This document shows, in pieces, positions 13,319-16,925 of a DNA stretch of 16,925 nucleotides (position 1 is its first letter; every line of letters begins with the position of its first letter). Source of the DNA: Aequoribacter sp003520285 (lineage in GTDB: Bacteria > Pseudomonadota > Gammaproteobacteria > Pseudomonadales > Halieaceae); the NCBI GenBank assembly GCA_963966765.1, contig CAXAAR010000048.1, forward strand, positions 1 through 16,925, written 5' to 3'. The notes below the pieces were generated by a model. The model was given only the letters and a program-made list of their open reading frames with translations. It was not told the origin of the DNA and made no database searches. A program made the position numbers and the translations under genes.

Positions 13319-16156
13319 ATGACGATAAAGAACTCTGCCCCCAGCCCTACTGCGTGGGCGACTCTTACGGAACTGGCAGATGCGAGCGCCTTGATGCGTC
13401 CTGAACAGGTATTCGCAGGAGCGACGGAGCAGGTGCAGAGACTCCTTCGTTTGAGCCCTTTCGCAGCGAAAATGATGGCTCAGCATTGGGATTGGATTGC
13501 GTCGACGTTTGATCTAACTGAGTGGCAAGCTCCGATCGATCATCGTGACCTAGAGTGTCTTTATGCCAGCGCTCAAGCATCAGCAGCGTCGCCCGAACAA
13601 GCCCTGCGATGGCTTCGTAATCGGATAATGGTTCGCTTAATTTGGCGAGATTTTTTGAGGTTTTGCGATGCGCCAGAGACGGTTGCGCAGGTCTCATTAT
13701 TAGCAGACTTTTGTATTCAGCGGGCTCTGGAGATTGCGTCAAACGAGCTTTCTGAGCGTTTCGGAGCACCGATTGGCAAAGACACCGGCGAGGCGCAGCA
13801 GCTGGTCATCTTGGCATTGGGAAAGCTCGGCGCGCAGGAGTTAAATTTATCTTCGGATATCGATCTGATGTTTGTTTACCCGGAATCGGGCACCACCGAT
13901 TCTGCTGTAAAAGCGCTCTCTAATCAGGAGTTTTTCCTGAAACTGGGCCAGCGGGTTATCGCCCTGCTCGACCCAGTAACAGCGGATGGTTTTGTTTTTC
14001 GGGTGGACATGCGATTGCGTCCGTATGGGGACAGCGGTCCCTTGGTCATGAACTTTACCGCGTTCGAAGCGTATTACCAGGAGCAAGGCCGCGAGTGGGA
14101 ACGCTATGCCATGATTAAGGCTAGGCCCCTAACGGGGGGTTTAGAAAGCACGCAGCAACTGACTACGATGCTCACGCCTTTTGTTTTTCGCCGGTACATC
14201 GATTTTAGTGTGATTGATTCATTGCGTGACATGAAACGTATGATCGCTGACCAGGTGGTTCGTAAGGGTCTCCAGAACGACATCAAACTCGGCCGCGGTG
14301 GTATCCGAGAGATTGAGTTCATCGCGCAGTGCTTTCAGCTGATTCGTGGCGGACGTGACGAGATTTTGCGGACGCGGCAGTTGATGGTCGCTTTAGATGC
14401 GTGCGAATCTCTCGGCTGTTTACCGTCTTTAGCTGTCGACCAGCTACGCCAAGCATACTGGTTCTTGCGCAACACGGAGCACGCGCTGCAGGGCTATCAA
14501 GACAAACAGACACAACAACTGCCTGAGGATGTATTGGCGCAAGATGCTTTAACAGAGGTCATGGGTTATTCCAGTTACCCAGATTTTCTGGAAGCACTCG
14601 AAGCGCATCGCAGACGGGTTAGCAGCCACTTTGACGCCTTGATTGCGGACCCCGATTCGAGCTCTGAACAACCGAAGCTGGATCTTGCGTGGGAGACACT
14701 TTCGATTGATGAGTGGCGAGACTTAGGATTTTCAGAGCCTGAAACGCTGCCAGACGTTATGGCGGTATTGACTCGGAGTTCAGTGGTGAAAGCGCTGCAG
14801 GCCGAACCCCGGCGGCGGCTGGACATGGTGATGCCGCGCTTGATCAGTGCCGTGAGTCGCCATAGTAGCCCGACTCAAACCTTAAGCCGATTGTTGCCAC
14901 TGGTAGAGGCGGTATTGCGGCGCAGCGCCTATTTATTGCTTTTGGCAGAAAACCCAGCCGCGCTCGAGGAACTGGTCCGCCTGTGTGGCGCCAGTCCTTG
15001 GATTGCTCGTCAACTTGCTTTACGCCCAGCGCTGTTAGACGAGCTGCTTGACCTAGACCATCTCTATACAGCGCCCGATAAAGCGGTGCTGGCTGAAGAG
15101 CTGCGGCAGCAAATGGCTTATGTTGCGATGACTGATTTAGAAGCTCAAATGGAAGGCCTTCGCTATTTTAAGTCGGCGCAAATGTTACGGATTGGAGCCA
15201 GTGAAATAGGCGGCGTTCTACCTTTGATGCAGGTCAGTGATAAGCTGACCTTCGTCGCCGAAGTGATCTTGAACCATGTGCTTGAGGTGGCCTGGATAGA
15301 CCTCGTTGCCAAGCACGGCTCGCCGTCTGGCGTTGGGGCTGACAAGCATTTCTGTATTATTGCCTACGGCAAGCTGGGCGGCTGGGAGTTAAATTATGCC
15401 TCTGACTTGGATCTGGTTTTTCTATACGACGCCGATCCGCAAGGCCTAACTGACGGCGATCGGCCCATCGATCACGCTCGGTTTTACACACGGTTAGGTC
15501 AGAGAATCATCCATATTCTTGAAACACGGATGAGTATGGGTCGACTTTACGAAGTTGATATGCGACTGCGGCCGTCGGGCAACTCCGGTCTGCTGGTGAC
15601 CACCGTGGCGGCTTTCGAGCGCTATCAGAGAGACAGTGCCTGGACCTGGGAGCATCAGGCTTTGACTCGAGCTCGTGTGGTGGCGGGAGATCAAGCGATT
15701 GCGGATCGGTTTCAGACGATCCGACAGGCCATCCTCAGCTTGCCGCGTCAAGTCGACTCATTGGCTCAGGAAGTTCAACAAATGCGCGCTAAGATGAGGC
15801 GTCAGTTTGATTCGACCTCGGCCGCAGATGTTTTTGATTTGAAACAAGATGCGGGTGGTATCGTTGACATAGAATTTATGGTGCAATATGCCGTGCTGGC
15901 TTGGTCAAGCAAGCGAGTGGCACTTTCTCAGTGGACAGATAACGTCAGACAGCTCGAAACCCTTGCTGCACTGGGCTTTATTTCTGTCGAGACTGCACAG
16001 ACACTTACGAGCGCCTACCTAGCGTATCGGTCGGCGACGCACGAGTGTGCCTTGCAGGAATCTGCTGGCAGTGTCAGTGCTGCCGAGTGGGCGGATCTAC
16101 GTCATGCTGTGCGCCTTGAGTGGGACGCTTGGTTTAATAGAATAATTGAGGAGTAG
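13319..16156 (+). CDS. glnE: Bifunctional glutamine synthetase adenylyltransferase / adenylyl-removing enzyme
   Basis: GlnE attaches AMP to, and removes it from, a tyrosine of glutamine synthetase in response to PII and glutamine. With the ATG at 13319 the protein is 945 residues, almost the same as E. coli GlnE (946). A TTG five codons earlier (13304) is possible, but GGAA lies 7 nt before the ATG, which decides the start. There are two nucleotidyltransferase domains. In the N-terminal (removing) one, GKLGAQELNLSSDIDL at 168-183 has D180 and D182. In the C-terminal (adding) one, YGKLGGWELNYASDLDL at 683-699 has D696 and D698. Each is followed by DMRLRP and a GGI-(R/V)-(E/D)-IEF block. All catalytic aspartates are present, so both activities should work. 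ilvE begins 3 bp after the stop. Confidence 0.96.
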   Translation: MTIKNSAPSPTAWATLTELADASALMRPEQVFAGATEQVQRLLRLSPFAAKMMAQHWDWIASTFDLTEWQAPIDHRDLECLYASAQASAASPEQALRWLRNRIMVRLIWRDFLRFCDAPETVAQVSLLADFCIQRALEIASNELSERFGAPIGKDTGEAQQLVILALGKLGAQELNLSSDIDLMFVYPESGTTDSAVKALSNQEFFLKLGQRVIALLDPVTADGFVFRVDMRLRPYGDSGPLVMNFTAFEAYYQEQGREWERYAMIKARPLTGGLESTQQLTTMLTPFVFRRYIDFSVIDSLRDMKRMIADQVVRKGLQNDIKLGRGGIREIEFIAQCFQLIRGGRDEILRTRQLMVALDACESLGCLPSLAVDQLRQAYWFLRNTEHALQGYQDKQTQQLPEDVLAQDALTEVMGYSSYPDFLEALEAHRRRVSSHFDALIADPDSSSEQPKLDLAWETLSIDEWRDLGFSEPETLPDVMAVLTRSSVVKALQAEPRRRLDMVMPRLISAVSRHSSPTQTLSRLLPLVEAVLRRSAYLLLLAENPAALEELVRLCGASPWIARQLALRPALLDELLDLDHLYTAPDKAVLAEELRQQMAYVAMTDLEAQMEGLRYFKSAQMLRIGASEIGGVLPLMQVSDKLTFVAEVILNHVLEVAWIDLVAKHGSPSGVGADKHFCIIAYGKLGGWELNYASDLDLVFLYDADPQGLTDGDRPIDHARFYTRLGQRIIHILETRMSMGRLYEVDMRLRPSGNSGLLVTTVAAFERYQRDSAWTWEHQALTRARVVAGDQAIADRFQTIRQAILSLPRQVDSLAQEVQQMRAKMRRQFDSTSAADVFDLKQDAGGIVDIEFMVQYAVLAWSSKRVALSQWTDNVRQLETLAALGFISVETAQTLTSAYLAYRSATHECALQESAGSVSAAEWADLRHAVRLEWDAWFNRIIEE

Positions 16157-16159
16157 GCA

Positions 16160-16925
16160 ATGGATTTTGCAGATCGTGACGGATTAATCTGGCTGGATGG
16201 TGAAATGATTCCCTGGCGAGAGGCAAAAGTGCACGTACTCACGCATACCTTCCATTATGGCTTGGGAGTGTTCGAGGGTGTGCGCGCCTATCAGACAGAG
16301 TCACGCGGCACCTGTATTTTCAGGTTAAAAGAACACACTCAGCGCCTCTTCAACTCGGCCAAAATTTTAATGATGTCCATCCCCTATTCTCAAGAGACTC
16401 TGAACGAGGCTCAGAAGCATGTGGTAGAAGCCAATAATCTTGCAGAAGCGTATTTGCGGCCTATGTGCTTTTACGGTTCCGAAGGCATGGGATTAAGAGC
16501 AGACAACCTGAAAACGCACGTCATGATAGCGGCGTGGGAATGGCCTTCCTACATGGCCCCAGAGGCGCGCACCCAAGGTATCAAAGTGCGGACCTCCTCT
16601 TACACTCGGCATCACGTGAATATCGCGATGTGCAAAGCCAAGGCTAATGGTCAGTATATTAACTCGATGCTAGCGCTCCGAGAGGCGATCGATGGCGGCG
16701 CCGAGGAAGCCTTGATGCTCGACAACGAGGGTTATGTCGCTGAGGGCAGTGGCGAAAACTTTTTCTTGGTCAAGAAGGGCGTCTTGTACACACCTGAATT
16801 GACCAGTTGCCTCGATGGCATCACCAGAGCCACGGTGATTGCATTGGCGGACGAGTTGGGTATCGAGGTACGCGAGAAACGTATTACTCGCGATGAGGTT
16901 TACATTTGTGACGAGGCGTTCTTTA
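16160..16925 (+). CDS. ilvE: Branched-chain amino acid aminotransferase, 5' part (cut by window edge)
   Basis: The frame is open from the ATG at 16160 to the window end and gives 255 of an expected ~308 residues. This PLP fold-type IV enzyme performs the last step of leucine, isoleucine and valine synthesis, with glutamate as donor. Visible landmarks are WLDGEMIPWREAKVHVLTH, THTFHYGLGVFEGVRAY, the Schiff-base lysine K161 in AKANGQY, EGSGENFF at 195-202, LDGITRATVI at 218-227 and the start of the late DEAFF block. The ribosome site GAGGAG is inside the last two glnE codons, 6 nt from the ATG, so the two genes are tightly linked. glnE-ilvE followed by an LPS heptosyltransferase gene is the known Pseudomonas order, so waaF may follow outside the window. 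Confidence 0.96.
   Translation, partial: MDFADRDGLIWLDGEMIPWREAKVHVLTHTFHYGLGVFEGVRAYQTESRGTCIFRLKEHTQRLFNSAKILMMSIPYSQETLNEAQKHVVEANNLAEAYLRPMCFYGSEGMGLRADNLKTHVMIAAWEWPSYMAPEARTQGIKVRTSSYTRHHVNIAMCKAKANGQYINSMLALREAIDGGAEEALMLDNEGYVAEGSGENFFLVKKGVLYTPELTSCLDGITRATVIALADELGIEVREKRITRDEVYICDEAFF

Overview
This window looks like chromosomal DNA from a free-living, probably marine, gammaproteobacterium. The evidence is a proteobacterial gene order (glnE followed within a few bases by ilvE), an argA of the fused kinase-like/GNAT type, a DUF6279-type lipoprotein, a TonB-dependent receptor remnant and a PhoB-type box with the enterobacterial spacing. The taxonomic placement is an inference from gene content only. 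I saw no tRNA, rRNA, CRISPR array, complete insertion sequence, phage gene or defence locus. Most of the window is ordinary core metabolism, and I do not claim an undescribed multi-gene system here.

Layout. (1) 1-3774: the 5' end of an Lrp/AsnC regulator gene, cut by the window edge, is divergent from a long fused indolepyruvate ferredoxin oxidoreductase (IOR) gene. (2) 3775-4127: noncoding, with two hairpins. (3) 4128-6603, minus strand: an Lrp/AsnC regulator, a Bcr/CflA-type MFS exporter 10 bp after it, then a headless C-terminal piece of a TonB-dependent receptor that still carries its own terminator. (4) 6772-10272, plus strand, divergent from that regulator: leuA (2-isopropylmalate synthase, long type 2 form), an ACT-less serine/threonine dehydratase or serine racemase-like enzyme whose GTG directly follows the leuA TGA, and a DUF6279-like lipoprotein 6 bp later. 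(5) 10387-13053, minus strand: a PiT phosphate transporter, then argA. (6) 13319-16925, plus strand: glnE, then ilvE, which runs off the window.

How the genes relate. Much of the window concerns amino acid and nitrogen metabolism. leuA, a possible 2-oxobutyrate-producing dehydratase and ilvE fit branched-chain amino acid synthesis. ArgA starts arginine synthesis from glutamate. GlnE sets glutamine synthetase activity. The IOR oxidises aryl (and perhaps branched-chain) 2-oxoacids left after transamination. Two separate Lrp/AsnC genes each sit head-to-head with an amino/keto-acid enzyme gene, which suggests local amino-acid-responsive control. The most informative noncoding signals are a PhoB box with a correctly spaced -10 in front of the PiT gene, an inverted repeat with arms about five helical turns apart between the second Lrp gene and leuA, a perfect 14-bp palindrome between PiT and glnE, and a rearrangement-like inverted repeat where the exporter gene meets the receptor remnant.
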